DNA from: Trujillonella humicola
Lineage (GTDB): Bacteria > Actinomycetota > Actinomycetes > Mycobacteriales > Geodermatophilaceae
Assembly: GCF_046233715.1 (NCBI RefSeq)
Contig: NZ_JBJNRJ010000009.1
Span: 1-64,000, forward strand
Reading direction: 5' to 3'
Length of the DNA stretch: 64,000 bases
The notes beneath the pieces were generated by a model. It was not told the origin of the DNA and made no database searches. It was given only the letters and a program-made list of their open reading frames with translations. The translations under genes were made by a program, and so were the position numbers. Every line of letters begins with the position of its first letter. Position 1 is the first letter of the stretch. Positions 44,414-52,278 of this stretch are shown piece by piece.

Positions 44414-46003
44414 TCAGCGGTGACGAACTGCGTAGGTCAGCGCGTCGACCAGGGCGTGCCAGCTGGCCTCGACGACGTTGTCGTGCACGCCGACCGTGGT
44501 CCACTCCCCCGCGCCGTCGGTGGTGTCGATGAGCACCCGGGTGCGGGCGCTGGTACCGCCCCTCCAGCCGAGGATGCGGACCTTGTAGTCCGCCAGCTCC
44601 ACCCCGGCCAGCTCCGGGTACCGGCCGACCAGCGCCTGGCGCAGGGCGACGTCGAGCGCGTTGACCGGGCCGTTGCCCTCGGCGGTGGAGATGATCCGCT
44701 GCGTCGTCCCGTCCTCGTTGGGGACGTGCACCTTGACCGTGGCCTCGCCGACCACCAGGCCGTTGCCCCAGTGCTCGACGGTCGCCCGGTAGCTCTCCAG
44801 CTCGAACAGCGGCGGGGCGGCGTCGGGCAGCTGGGAGCGCAGCAGCAGCTCGAAGCTGGCGTCGGCGGCCTCGAACGACCAGCCGTCGGCCTCCAGGACC
44901 TTGACCTGGTCCACGACGCGGCCGATGGCGTCGGCCTGCCCGGCGAGGTCGACGCCGAGCTCGCGGCCCTTGAGCTCCACCGAGGCCCGGCCGGCCATCT
45001 CGGTCACCAGGATCCGCATGTCGTTGCCGACGACGGCCGGGTCCAGGTGGTTGTACAGCTCGGGGCTGACCTTGATCGCGCTGGCGTGCAGGCCGGCCTT
45101 GTGCGCGAACGCCGAGGCCCCGACGAAGGGCTGGTGGTCGTCGGGGGCGATGTTGGCGAGCTCGGCGATCGCGTGGCTGACCCGCTGCAGCTCCGGCAGG
45201 CACGGGGCCGGGACGACCGGCAGGCCCATCTTGGTGACCAGGTTGGCGATCAGCTGGAAGGTGTCGGCGTTGCCGGCCCGTTCCCCGTAGCCGTTGGCGG
45301 TGCCCTGCACGTGGGTGACGCCGGCCTCGACCGCGGCGAGGGTGTTGGCGACCGCGCAGCCGGTGTCGTTCTGGCAGTGGATGCCGAGCCTGCCGGCGGT
45401 GCGGGCGCGGACGTCGGCCACCACCCGGCCGACGGTCATCGGCAGCATGCCGCCGTTGGTGTCGCACAGGACCCCGACCTCCGCGCCGGCCGCGAACGCC
45501 GTCTGCAGGACCTGCACCCCGTAGCCAGGATCGGCGGCGTACCCGTCGAAGAAGTGCTCGCAGTCGACGAACACCCGCCGGCCGTGGGCGACGAGGTGGG
45601 CGACGGTGTCGGCGACCATCGCGAGGTTCTCCTCGAGCGTGGTGCGCAGCGCCTCGCGGACGTGCCGGACGTCGGACTTGGCCACCAGGCACACCACCGG
45701 GGTCTGCGCCTCCAGCAGCGCGGCCACCTGCGGGTCGTCCTCGACGCGGACGCCGGCGCGGCGGGTGCTGCCGAACGCGACCAGCACCGCGTGCTGCAGC
45801 TGCAGCTCGGAGCGGGCGCGGGCGAAGAACTCCGTGTCCTTGGGCAGCGCGCCGGGCCAGCCACCCTCGATGTAGCCGACGCCGATCTCGTCGAGCAGCC
45901 GCGCCACGGCCAGCTTGTCGGCGACGGAGTAGCTCACGCCCTCCCGCTGGGCACCGTCGCGCAGCGTGGTGTCGAAGACGTGGAAGTCGGCAGCGGTGGG
46001 CAT
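44414..46003 (-). CDS. cimA: (R)-citramalate synthase
   Basis: 529 aa, ATG start behind CAGGAG. Condenses pyruvate and acetyl-CoA to citramalate, the threonine-independent route to 2-oxobutyrate and isoleucine. HMGL-like TIM barrel with DTTLRDGAQREGVSYSV near 11, CDTNGGMLP near 180, HCQNDTGCAVAN near 208 and GTANGYGERAGNADTFQL near 234; C-terminal LeuA-type regulatory domain from about 370. It is closer to the CimA group than to 2-isopropylmalate synthase by the GGWPGALPKDTEFFARA segment. Preceded by an attenuator with an Ile-rich leader peptide. Confidence 0.93.
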   Translation of the reverse strand: MPTAADFHVFDTTLRDGAQREGVSYSVADKLAVARLLDEIGVGYIEGGWPGALPKDTEFFARARSELQLQHAVLVAFGSTRRAGVRVEDDPQVAALLEAQTPVVCLVAKSDVRHVREALRTTLEENLAMVADTVAHLVAHGRRVFVDCEHFFDGYAADPGYGVQVLQTAFAAGAEVGVLCDTNGGMLPMTVGRVVADVRARTAGRLGIHCQNDTGCAVANTLAAVEAGVTHVQGTANGYGERAGNADTFQLIANLVTKMGLPVVPAPCLPELQRVSHAIAELANIAPDDHQPFVGASAFAHKAGLHASAIKVSPELYNHLDPAVVGNDMRILVTEMAGRASVELKGRELGVDLAGQADAIGRVVDQVKVLEADGWSFEAADASFELLLRSQLPDAAPPLFELESYRATVEHWGNGLVVGEATVKVHVPNEDGTTQRIISTAEGNGPVNALDVALRQALVGRYPELAGVELADYKVRILGWRGGTSARTRVLIDTTDGAGEWTTVGVHDNVVEASWHALVDALTYAVRHR

Positions 46004-46038
46004 GGGGGCTCCTGCGGAACTGGATTCGGCCCGGACAC

Positions 46039-46067
46039 GAAAAAGACCTCCCGGGTAGGGGAGGTCT
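46039..46067 (-). terminator. cimA attenuator terminator
   Basis: On the minus strand AGACCTCCC (46052-46044 side) pairs with GGGAGGTCT across CTACCC-type loop, and the hairpin is followed by TTTTTC. A textbook intrinsic terminator placed between the leader peptide and the cimA ATG, 36 bases before the start codon. Confidence 0.9.
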
Positions 46068-46094
46068 GCGCGCAGTCGGGGTGGGACTGCGCGC
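46068..46094 (-). promoter_or_regulatory. Hairpin next to cimA leader stop
   Basis: GCGCGCAGTC and GACTGCGCGC form a perfect 10-bp stem with a 7-base loop. Its 5' arm begins at the leader peptide's TAG, so a ribosome ending or stalling there would open it. Together with the terminator it makes a two-hairpin attenuator. Confidence 0.8.
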
Positions 46095-46141
46095 TAGTCG
46101 ATAATCGCGATGTCGAGGATCGCGACGGCGGTGCGGGACAT
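46094..46141 (-). CDS. cimA leader peptide MSRTAVAILDIAIID
   Basis: 15 codons, ATG to TAG. The sequence holds four Ile, one Leu and one Val in the last ten residues, including an ATT codon, which should be rare at this GC content. No ribosome binding site precedes it; a TTTACT hexamer ends 8 bases before the ATG, so the message is probably leaderless. Ribosome stalling at Ile codons when isoleucine is short would set the fate of the downstream hairpins. Supported by position, composition and the terminator after it. Confidence 0.8.
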   Translation of the reverse strand: MSRTAVAILDIAIID

Positions 46142-46149
46142 CACCGGGG

Positions 46150-46155
46150 AGTAAA
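46150..46155 (-). promoter_or_regulatory. Candidate -10 box for the cimA leader
   Basis: TTTACT on the minus strand, 8 bases before the leader ATG, which puts the transcription start at or within a base or two of the ATG. The -35 is weak (GGACCGG). Confidence 0.45.
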
Positions 46156-46278
46156 GCACACCACCGGTGCGGGCCGGTCCGGGCCGCCGGGCGGTGGAGG
46201 CGGCACGCGGGACGGCGTCCCCGCGACCGCGGGGACTCGCCGCCTCGACGGCCGTCCCGGTCCCGTGGCGCCCCGGCG

Positions 46279-47301
46279 TCAGCCGGAGGCGAGCGCCGCG
46301 AGGCGGTCGCCGACCTCCTGGGTGCGGATGGGGGCCTGCGGGTCGCGGGTGGACAGGTCGAAGGCGACCGCCGCGTTGACCTTCCGGGCCTGGTCGCCGC
46401 GGCCCAGGTGCTCGAGCAGGAGCCCCACCGAGAGCACGGTCGCGGTCGGGTCGGCGACGCCGGTCCCCGCGATGTCGGGCGCCGAGCCGTGCACCGGCTC
46501 GAACATGCTCGGGTTGGTGCCCGAGGCGTCGAGGTTGCCGCTGGCCGCCAGGCCGATGCCGCCGGTGACGGCGGCGGCCAGGTCGGTGACGATGTCGCCG
46601 AAGAGGTTGTCGGTGACGATGACGTCGAAGCGGCCGGGATCGGTGACGAAGAACATCGTCGCCGCGTCCACGTGCTGGTAGGCGACGGCGACCTCGGGGA
46701 ACTCGGCCGAGACCTCCTCGACCGTCCGCGACCACAGCGACCCGGCGTGGGTGAGCACGTTGGTCTTGTGGATCAGGGTCAGGTGCTTGCGCGGGCGGGC
46801 CACGGCGCGCTCGAAGGCGTACCGGACGACGCGCTCGACGCCGAAGGCGGTGTTGAGGCTGACCTCGGTGGCCACCTCGTGCGGGGTGTCGCGGCGCAGC
46901 ACGCCGCCGTTGCCCACGTAGGGACCCTCGGTGCCCTCGCGGACGCACAGCATGTCGATCTCGCCGGGCGCGGCCAGCGGGCTGCGGACGCCGTCGAACA
47001 GCCGCGCGGGGCGCAGGTTGACGTGGTGGTCGAGCTCGAAGCGCAGCCGCAGGAGCAGCCCGCGCTCGAGGATGCCCGGCGGGACGCCGGGGTCGCCGAT
47101 CGCGCCGAGCAGGATCGCGTCGTGCTGGCGCAGCTCGTCGAGCACGGTGTCGGGCAGCAGCTCGCCGGTGCGCTGCCAGCGCGCGGCCCCGAGGTCGTAG
47201 GGGGTCGTCTCGACGTCGGGGACGACCTCCCCGAGCACCTTCAACCCCTCGGCCACGACCTCCGGTCCGATGCCGTCTCCCGCGATCACTGCCAGGCGCA
47301 T
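46279..47301 (-). CDS. leuB: 3-isopropylmalate dehydrogenase
   Basis: 340 aa, ATG start at 47301 (14 codons inside the longest frame). NAD-dependent oxidative decarboxylation of 3-isopropylmalate. IAGDGIGPEVVAEGLKVL near 6, ILLGAIGDPGVPPG near 65, REGTEGPYVGNGG near 118, VTDNLFGDIVTDLAAAVTGGIGLAASGN near 225 (metal-binding Asp residues) and EPVHGSAPDIAGTGVADP near 268. Lies 38 bp after serA and is probably co-transcribed with it. Confidence 0.96.
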   Translation of the reverse strand: MRLAVIAGDGIGPEVVAEGLKVLGEVVPDVETTPYDLGAARWQRTGELLPDTVLDELRQHDAILLGAIGDPGVPPGILERGLLLRLRFELDHHVNLRPARLFDGVRSPLAAPGEIDMLCVREGTEGPYVGNGGVLRRDTPHEVATEVSLNTAFGVERVVRYAFERAVARPRKHLTLIHKTNVLTHAGSLWSRTVEEVSAEFPEVAVAYQHVDAATMFFVTDPGRFDVIVTDNLFGDIVTDLAAAVTGGIGLAASGNLDASGTNPSMFEPVHGSAPDIAGTGVADPTATVLSVGLLLEHLGRGDQARKVNAAVAFDLSTRDPQAPIRTQEVGDRLAALASG

Positions 47302-47339
47302 GGGGGTGGACCCTAGCCGGATGCCCTCGCGGCCCTGCG

Positions 47340-48941
47340 TCACAGGTCGGCGGCGCGGGCCTCCCGGGCCCCGATCGCGCGGGCGATGTCGGCGAGCAGG
47401 TCCGCCGGCACCGGGCTGTCCACGGTGACCACCATGAGCGCTTCACCGCCGCGAGTGGTGCGGCTGACCTGGGCGCCGGCGATGTTCACGCCGGCACGGC
47501 CGAGCGCCGCACCGACGGTGCCGACCACGCCGGGCCGGTCGGTGTAGACGAAGAAGAGCAGGTGGCCGGCCAGGTCGAGGTCGATGGCGAAGCCGTCGAT
47601 CTCGGTCAGCTTGGGGACCTGGCTCTTGCCGAACAGCGTCCCGGAGACGGTGACCTCGGCGCCGTCGGCCATCGCGCCCCGGACGCGGACCAGGTTGCGG
47701 TAGTCGGGGCTCTCCAGGTCGCGGGTGAGCGACACCTCCAGGCCGCGCTGCCGGGCCAGCAGCGGCGCGTTGACGTAGGTGACCTGGTCCTCGACGACGT
47801 CGGTGAAGACGCCCTTGAGGACGGCGAGCTGCAGGACCGAGACGTCGAACTCGGCGAGCCGGCCGCGCACGTCCACCGTCACCGACTGGGCCAGACCCCC
47901 GGCGACGGCGCCGAAGACCGTGCCCAGCCGCTCGGCCAGGGGCAGGCCGGGCCGGACGTCCTCGGCCACGACGCCACCGGCCTGCACGTTGACCGCATCG
48001 GGCACGAACTCGCCCTGCAGCGCCAGGCGGACCGAGTGCGCGACCGCCGTCCCCGCCTTGTCCTGGGCCTCCGTGGTCGAGGCACCCAGGTGCGGGGTGA
48101 CGACGGTGTTGGCCAGCCGGAACAGCGGGCTGTCGGTGGCCGGCTCGGAGTCGAACACGTCGAGACCGGCCGCCCGGACCTGCCCCGAGCGCAGGGCATC
48201 GGCCAGTGCCTCCTCGTCGACCAGCCCGCCGCGGGCCGCGTTGACGAGGATCACGCCGCGCTTGGCAACGGCGAGCTCCGCGGCGCCGATCAGCCCGACG
48301 GTCTCGGGGGTCCTCGGCAGGTGGACGGTGATGAAGTCGGACTCGCGGAGCAGTTCCTCCAGCGACACCAGCCGGACGCCGAGCTGCGCGGCCCGGCCGG
48401 GCTGGATGTAGGGGTCGTGGGCGATCAGCGTCGTCCCGAACGCGGCGAGCCGCTGGGCCACCAGGACGCCGATCCGGCCCAGGCCCACCACGCCGACGGT
48501 CTTGCCGGAGACCTCGACGCCCATGAACCGGGAGCGTTCCCAGGAGCCTGCGCGCAGGGAGGCGTCGGCCGCCGGGATCTGCCGGGCGGCGGCGAGCAGC
48601 AGGGCGACGGCGTGCTCGGCGGCGCTCGCGACGTTCGAGGTGGGCGCGTTGACCACCAGGACGCCGCGCTCGGTGGCCGCGGCGACGTCCACATTGTCCA
48701 GCCCGATCCCGGCGCGGGCCACCACCCGCAGCCGCGGGGCGGCGGCCAGCGCCTCGCGGTCGATCCGCGTGGCACTGCGGACCAGCACCGCGTCGGCGTC
48801 GGCGAGCGCCGGCAGGAGGGCCGCCCGGTCGGCGCCGTCGACCGTGCGGATCTCGACGTCGGGCCCCAGGACCTCCAGCACGCCGGGGGCCAGCACCTCG
48901 GCGATGAGGACGACGGGCGCGGCGCCGTCAGCAGCGGTCAC
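47340..48941 (-). CDS. serA: D-3-phosphoglycerate dehydrogenase
   Basis: 533 aa, GTG start. First step of serine synthesis. D-2-hydroxyacid dehydrogenase domains: ARAGIGLDNVDV near 76, NAD motif GLGRIGVLVAQRL near 151, NAARGGLVDEEAL near 233 with the active-site Arg, and TPHLGAST near 283 with the His. An intervening allosteric-substrate-binding domain (about 315-450) and a C-terminal ACT domain (about 455-530) make this the long mycobacterial-type enzyme, normally serine-inhibited. Confidence 0.96.
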   Translation of the reverse strand: MTAADGAAPVVLIAEVLAPGVLEVLGPDVEIRTVDGADRAALLPALADADAVLVRSATRIDREALAAAPRLRVVARAGIGLDNVDVAAATERGVLVVNAPTSNVASAAEHAVALLLAAARQIPAADASLRAGSWERSRFMGVEVSGKTVGVVGLGRIGVLVAQRLAAFGTTLIAHDPYIQPGRAAQLGVRLVSLEELLRESDFITVHLPRTPETVGLIGAAELAVAKRGVILVNAARGGLVDEEALADALRSGQVRAAGLDVFDSEPATDSPLFRLANTVVTPHLGASTTEAQDKAGTAVAHSVRLALQGEFVPDAVNVQAGGVVAEDVRPGLPLAERLGTVFGAVAGGLAQSVTVDVRGRLAEFDVSVLQLAVLKGVFTDVVEDQVTYVNAPLLARQRGLEVSLTRDLESPDYRNLVRVRGAMADGAEVTVSGTLFGKSQVPKLTEIDGFAIDLDLAGHLLFFVYTDRPGVVGTVGAALGRAGVNIAGAQVSRTTRGGEALMVVTVDSPVPADLLADIARAIGAREARAADL

Positions 48942-49054
48942 AGCGCCCGAGCCTAGGACCAGCGGACATCCCGCGCGGGTCCTTGCCCGGGAGCCCGCCG
49001 CGGGTGAGGGTGGCCGCAGACCGTCGGCACGGCCGGCGCCGATGGGAGGACCGA

Positions 49055-49933
49055 GTGAGCAGCCAGGGCGAGGACGGGCGTGGCGAGGGCCAGCGCCCCG
49101 GGGAGACGTCCCCCGGTGAGCAGGGGTACGGCCAGCAGGGCTACGGCCAGCAGGGGTCCGAGCAGCAGGGCTACGGCCGGCCCGCCTACGGCCAGCCCGC
49201 CTACGGCCAGCAGGGGTCCGACCAGCAGGGCTACGGCCAGCAGAGCTACGGCCAGCAGGGCTACGGCCAGCAGGGCTACGGGCAGCAGAGCTACGGCCAG
49301 CAGGGCTACGGCCAGCAGGGGTCCGACCAGCAGAGCTACGGCCAGCCGTCGTACGGGCAGGGGTCCGCTGTCTCCCCGTACGAGCAGCAGCAGTACGGGA
49401 CGGCCGCGTACGGGCAGCAGTACGCCGCTTCGCCCTACGGTCCGTACGGCGGGTACGGCGGCGAGGTGTCCCGCCCGGGTGGCGTGGTGACCGCCGCCGT
49501 CCTGGGGTTCATCTGGGGCGCGCTGGGCGTCCTGGTGACGATCAGCTTCTTCGCGGTCGCGGCGGTCGCGACCGGGAACCGGGACGAGGCCGAGGACGTG
49601 CTGCCGGGGCTCGGCGACTTCCTCGGCGCAGCGGCCGGCGTCTTCTTCGCCTTCGGCGCGCTCGCGCTGGCCTGGGCGGTCGTCACCATCTGGGGCTCGG
49701 TGTGGGCCCTGACCGGCCGGAGCCGGGTGATGCTGATCGTGGCCGGATCCATCGCGATCGCCTTCACCGGGCTGGTGTTCTTCGCCGGCCTCGGCTCCGC
49801 CCAGGACGAGGGCGCGGGCGGGGCGGTGCTGGGTCTGATCGGCCTGGTGGTCTCGATCCTCATCGTGGTGCTGCTGTCGAACCGGCAGGCCGGGGCGTGG
49901 TTCGCCGCGCAGCGTGCCCGACGCTCCCGGTGA
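49055..49933 (+). CDS. Membrane protein with FUS-like Tyr/Gly/Gln repeat tail
   Basis: 292 aa, GTG start with GGGAGGA four bases upstream. Residues about 22-128 are a low-complexity region of repeated GYGQQ and SYGQQ units with occasional GSDQQ, PAYGQ and PYEQQ. Residues 140-280 contain four membrane segments (for example VVTAAVLGFIWGALGVLVTI and MLIVAGSIAIAFTGLVFFAG). The short basic end is RNRQAGAWFAAQRARRSR-like. N-terminal P/G/Q/Y tails are common on small actinobacterial membrane proteins; the strict YGQQ pattern is unusual. Function unknown. Divergent from serA and followed by a smaller relative. Confidence 0.82.
   Translation: MSSQGEDGRGEGQRPGETSPGEQGYGQQGYGQQGSEQQGYGRPAYGQPAYGQQGSDQQGYGQQSYGQQGYGQQGYGQQSYGQQGYGQQGSDQQSYGQPSYGQGSAVSPYEQQQYGTAAYGQQYAASPYGPYGGYGGEVSRPGGVVTAAVLGFIWGALGVLVTISFFAVAAVATGNRDEAEDVLPGLGDFLGAAAGVFFAFGALALAWAVVTIWGSVWALTGRSRVMLIVAGSIAIAFTGLVFFAGLGSAQDEGAGGAVLGLIGLVVSILIVVLLSNRQAGAWFAAQRARRSR
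49121..49440 (+). repeat. 15-bp coding repeats (GGCTACGGCCAGCAG)
   Basis: About 14 units of GGCTACGGCCAGCAG or AGCTACGGCCAGCAG, some followed by GGGTCCGAC inserts, in frame with the membrane protein gene. Near-identical units indicate recent slippage expansion. Confidence 0.85.
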
Positions 49934-49937
49934 CGCG

Positions 49938-49965
49938 GCGGGAGGCCCCACCGGTGGGCTCCCGC
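49938..49965 (+). terminator. Hairpin after the YGQQ membrane protein gene
   Basis: CGGGAG/CTCCCG with an inner CCCACC/GGTGGG stem, starting 5 bases after the stop and ending before the next gene's ribosome site. Confidence 0.65.
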
Positions 49966-50027
49966 CCCTAGGCTGCGCCGCCGACCCCGAGCCGCCGGGG
50001 CCACCGACCTCCAGGAGGAGAAGCAGC

Positions 50028-50573
50028 ATGACCACCCCGACCCCACCGCCGTACGGCGACCCGCAGGGACAGCCCGGGTACGGCTCCCCGCAGCCCGGCT
50101 ACGGCGCTCCGCAGCCGGGCTACGGCGCTCCGCAGCCCGGCTACGGGTCCGGCCCGCAGGGGTACGGCGGGCACGGCGCTCCCGCACAGCGCCCGGGTCA
50201 GGCGACCGCGGCCGCCATCGTGGCCATCGTCTGGGGGGCGCTCGGGGCCCTGTTCGGCCTGATCGTCATGCTGGCGGCGTTCGGCCTGGGTGCCGCGGTG
50301 GTGGGGCTGGTCGTGCTGCTCTCGCTGGCCGTCTCGGCAGCGCTGCTGTGGTCGGGCATCAAGGTGCTGCAGGGTGGCTCCCCGAAGCTGCTGCTGATGC
50401 TGACCTACGTGACGATCGGCATCAACGTGCTGTCCCTGATCGTGTCGTTGGCGCAGGACGGCGGGAACGCGGCGTCCAGCGTCCTCGGGTTCGTGATCCC
50501 GGGCATCGTCGTCGCGCTCCTGCTGCAGCCGCAGGTCAAGCAGTACTACGCGGCCCGCGGCCAGGCCTACTGA
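50028..50573 (+). CDS. Small membrane protein with PQPGYGA repeat tail
   Basis: 181 aa, ATG start with AGGAGGAG 7 bases upstream. Residues 1-58 are a P/Q/G/Y-rich tail with three PQPGYGA units; residues 60-165 contain four membrane segments (AAAIVAIVWGALGALFGLIV, AVVGLVVLLSLAVSAALLW, LMLTYVTIGINVLSLIVSLA, SSVLGFVIPGIVVALLL). End VKQYYAARGQAY. Same layout as the preceding protein, so the two are likely paralogues. Function unknown. Followed by a strong bidirectional hairpin. Confidence 0.82.
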   Translation: MTTPTPPPYGDPQGQPGYGSPQPGYGAPQPGYGAPQPGYGSGPQGYGGHGAPAQRPGQATAAAIVAIVWGALGALFGLIVMLAAFGLGAAVVGLVVLLSLAVSAALLWSGIKVLQGGSPKLLLMLTYVTIGINVLSLIVSLAQDGGNAASSVLGFVIPGIVVALLLQPQVKQYYAARGQAY

Positions 50574-50579
50574 CGCACA

Positions 50580-50627
50580 CGGCTCGAGGCCCCCGCTGCT
50601 CGGTCGGGCAGCGGGGGCCTCGAGCCG
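50580..50627. terminator. Bidirectional terminator between membrane gene and ilvC
   Basis: Perfect 20-bp inverted repeat (50580-50599 and 50608-50627, core CTCGAGGCCCCCGCTGC) with an 8-base loop between the convergent genes. Confidence 0.9.
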
Positions 50628-50637
50628 TCCGGCGGCG

Positions 50638-51666
50638 TCAGTTGCGGGCGGCGGTGCCGGTGTAGTCGTCGGAGGCGGACACCCAGCTCATGAGGCCGCG
50701 CAGCTTGCGCCCGGTCTCCTCGATCGGGTGCGCCTCGGCCTCGGCCCGGCGGCGCGTGAAGTCCGGCGCCCCGGCGTCCTGGTCGGCGATGAACGCCGCG
50801 GCCCAGGAGCCGTCCTTGATCGCCGCGAGGACCTCGCCCATCGACTGCTTGACGCGGGCGTCGATGACCTTCGGGCCGGAGGTGTAGTCGCCGTACTCGG
50901 CGGTGTCGGAGACCGACCAGCGCTGCTTGGCGATGCCGCCCTCGTACATGAGGTCGACGATCAGCTTCAGCTCGTGCAGGCACTCGAAGTAGGCGACCTC
51001 GGGCTGGTAGCCGGCCTCGGTGAGGGTCTCGAACCCGGCGGTGATCAGCGCGCTGGCGCCACCGCAGAGCACGGCCTGCTCGCCGAACAGGTCGGTCTCG
51101 GTCTCCTCGGCGAAGGTCGTCCGGATGACGCCGGCGCGGGTCCCGCCGATGCCCTTGGCGTAGGACAGGGCGAGCTGCAGCGCGCTGCCGCTGGCGTCCT
51201 GCTCGACGGCGACCAGGCAGGGCACGCCCTTGCCGTCGGAGAACTCGCGGCGCACCAGGTGCCCGGGACCCTTCGGGGCGACCATCGCGACGTCGACACC
51301 GGCCGGGGGCTTGATGTAGCCGAACCGGATGTTGAAGCCGTGGCCGAAGAAGAGCGCGTCGCCGTCCTGCAGGTTCGGCTCGACCGACTCGGTGTACAGG
51401 TGACGCTGCACGTGGTCGGGCGCGAGGATCATGATCAGGTCGGCCTCGGCGGCGGCCTCGGAGGGGGTCACGACCCGCAGGCCCTCGGCCTCGGCCTTGG
51501 CCCGGCTCTTGCTGCCCTCGGGCAGCCCGACGCGGACGTCGACGCCCGAGTCGCGCAGCGACAGGGCGTGCGCGTGCCCCTGGCTGCCGTACCCGAGGAC
51601 GGCGACGGTGCGCCCCTGGATGATCGACAGGTCGGCGTCGTCGTCGTAGAAGATCTCGGCGGCCAT
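50638..51666 (-). CDS. ilvC: Ketol-acid reductoisomerase
   Basis: 342 aa, ATG start. Isomerises and reduces acetolactate and acetohydroxybutyrate in valine, leucine and isoleucine synthesis. Nucleotide-binding GYGSQGHAHALSLRDSG near 25-41 (class I; Arg/Ser positions suggest NADPH), MVAPKGPGHLVRREF near 130, and metal ligands DLFGEQAVLCGG near 188 and FECLHELKLIVDLMYEGG near 223. Short class I length. Downstream of ilvBN, 72 bp after ilvN; that gap has a small GC hairpin. Confidence 0.97.
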   Translation of the reverse strand: MAAEIFYDDDADLSIIQGRTVAVLGYGSQGHAHALSLRDSGVDVRVGLPEGSKSRAKAEAEGLRVVTPSEAAAEADLIMILAPDHVQRHLYTESVEPNLQDGDALFFGHGFNIRFGYIKPPAGVDVAMVAPKGPGHLVRREFSDGKGVPCLVAVEQDASGSALQLALSYAKGIGGTRAGVIRTTFAEETETDLFGEQAVLCGGASALITAGFETLTEAGYQPEVAYFECLHELKLIVDLMYEGGIAKQRWSVSDTAEYGDYTSGPKVIDARVKQSMGEVLAAIKDGSWAAAFIADQDAGAPDFTRRRAEAEAHPIEETGRKLRGLMSWVSASDDYTGTAARN

Positions 51667-51713
51667 GCGGTACGTACTCCTTCGGTGGGTTCTCTGCGTG
51701 GACGAGTCGTGCT

Positions 51714-51732
51714 GGCCCCCGTGCAGGGGGTC
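51714..51732 (-). terminator. Small hairpin between ilvN and ilvC
   Basis: GGCCCCC and GGGGGTC flank a GTGCA loop. Too short and without a U tract to be certain; it may lower ilvC read-through or protect the ilvBN message end. Confidence 0.35.
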
Positions 51733-51738
51733 CCCCGT

Positions 51739-52266
51739 CTAGGCGGTGCGGTCGACCGGGCGCAAGGTACCGGCGCCGGACATCGACCGCGGACCCCGGC
51801 CCAGGGCGACGGTGCCCGACTGGGCCATCTCCTTGATCCCGAGCGGGGCCAGGACGGCGAGCAGCGCCTGCAGCTTGTCCGGCGTCCCGGTCGCCTCGAG
51901 GGTCACGGTGTCGGTGTTCACGTCGATGACGCGGGCCCGGAAGAGGTCGGCGGTCTGCAGCACCTGGGTGCGGTCGGCCATGGGTGCGCGGACCTTGACC
52001 AGCAGCAGCTCGCGCTGGACGGCGGAGTCACCCTCGAGCTCCACGATCTTGATCACCTCGATCAGCTTGTTGAGCTGCTTGGTGATCTGCTCGAGCGGCG
52101 CGGACTCGGCGTCGACGACGATCGTCATGCGGGACAGGTCCGGGTTCTCGGTGGGCCCGACGGCGAGCGACTCGATGTTGAAGCCCCGGCGGCTGAACAG
52201 CGCCGAGACGCGGGCGAGGACGCCGGACTTGTTCTCGACGAGGACCGACAGGGTGTGGCGGGTCAT
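51739..52266 (-). CDS. ilvN: Acetolactate synthase small subunit
   Basis: 175 aa, ATG start. Regulatory subunit that confers valine feedback inhibition on IlvB. N-terminal ACT domain (LSVLVENKSGVLARVSALFSRRGFNIESLAVG, residues 6-37) and C-terminal domain with RELLLVKV near 89 and FRARVIDV near 110. Starts 12 bp after ilvB. Confidence 0.96.
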   Translation of the reverse strand: MTRHTLSVLVENKSGVLARVSALFSRRGFNIESLAVGPTENPDLSRMTIVVDAESAPLEQITKQLNKLIEVIKIVELEGDSAVQRELLLVKVRAPMADRTQVLQTADLFRARVIDVNTDTVTLEATGTPDKLQALLAVLAPLGIKEMAQSGTVALGRGPRSMSGAGTLRPVDRTA

Positions 52267-52278
52267 GGCTGTCGTCTC

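Noticed and set aside
49121..49440. CRISPR-like regular repeats
   Set aside because: Units are coding 15-bp repeats with no unique spacers, and no cas genes are near.
51667..51738. Third attenuator before ilvC
   Set aside because: No leader peptide or U tract is present; only a small hairpin.
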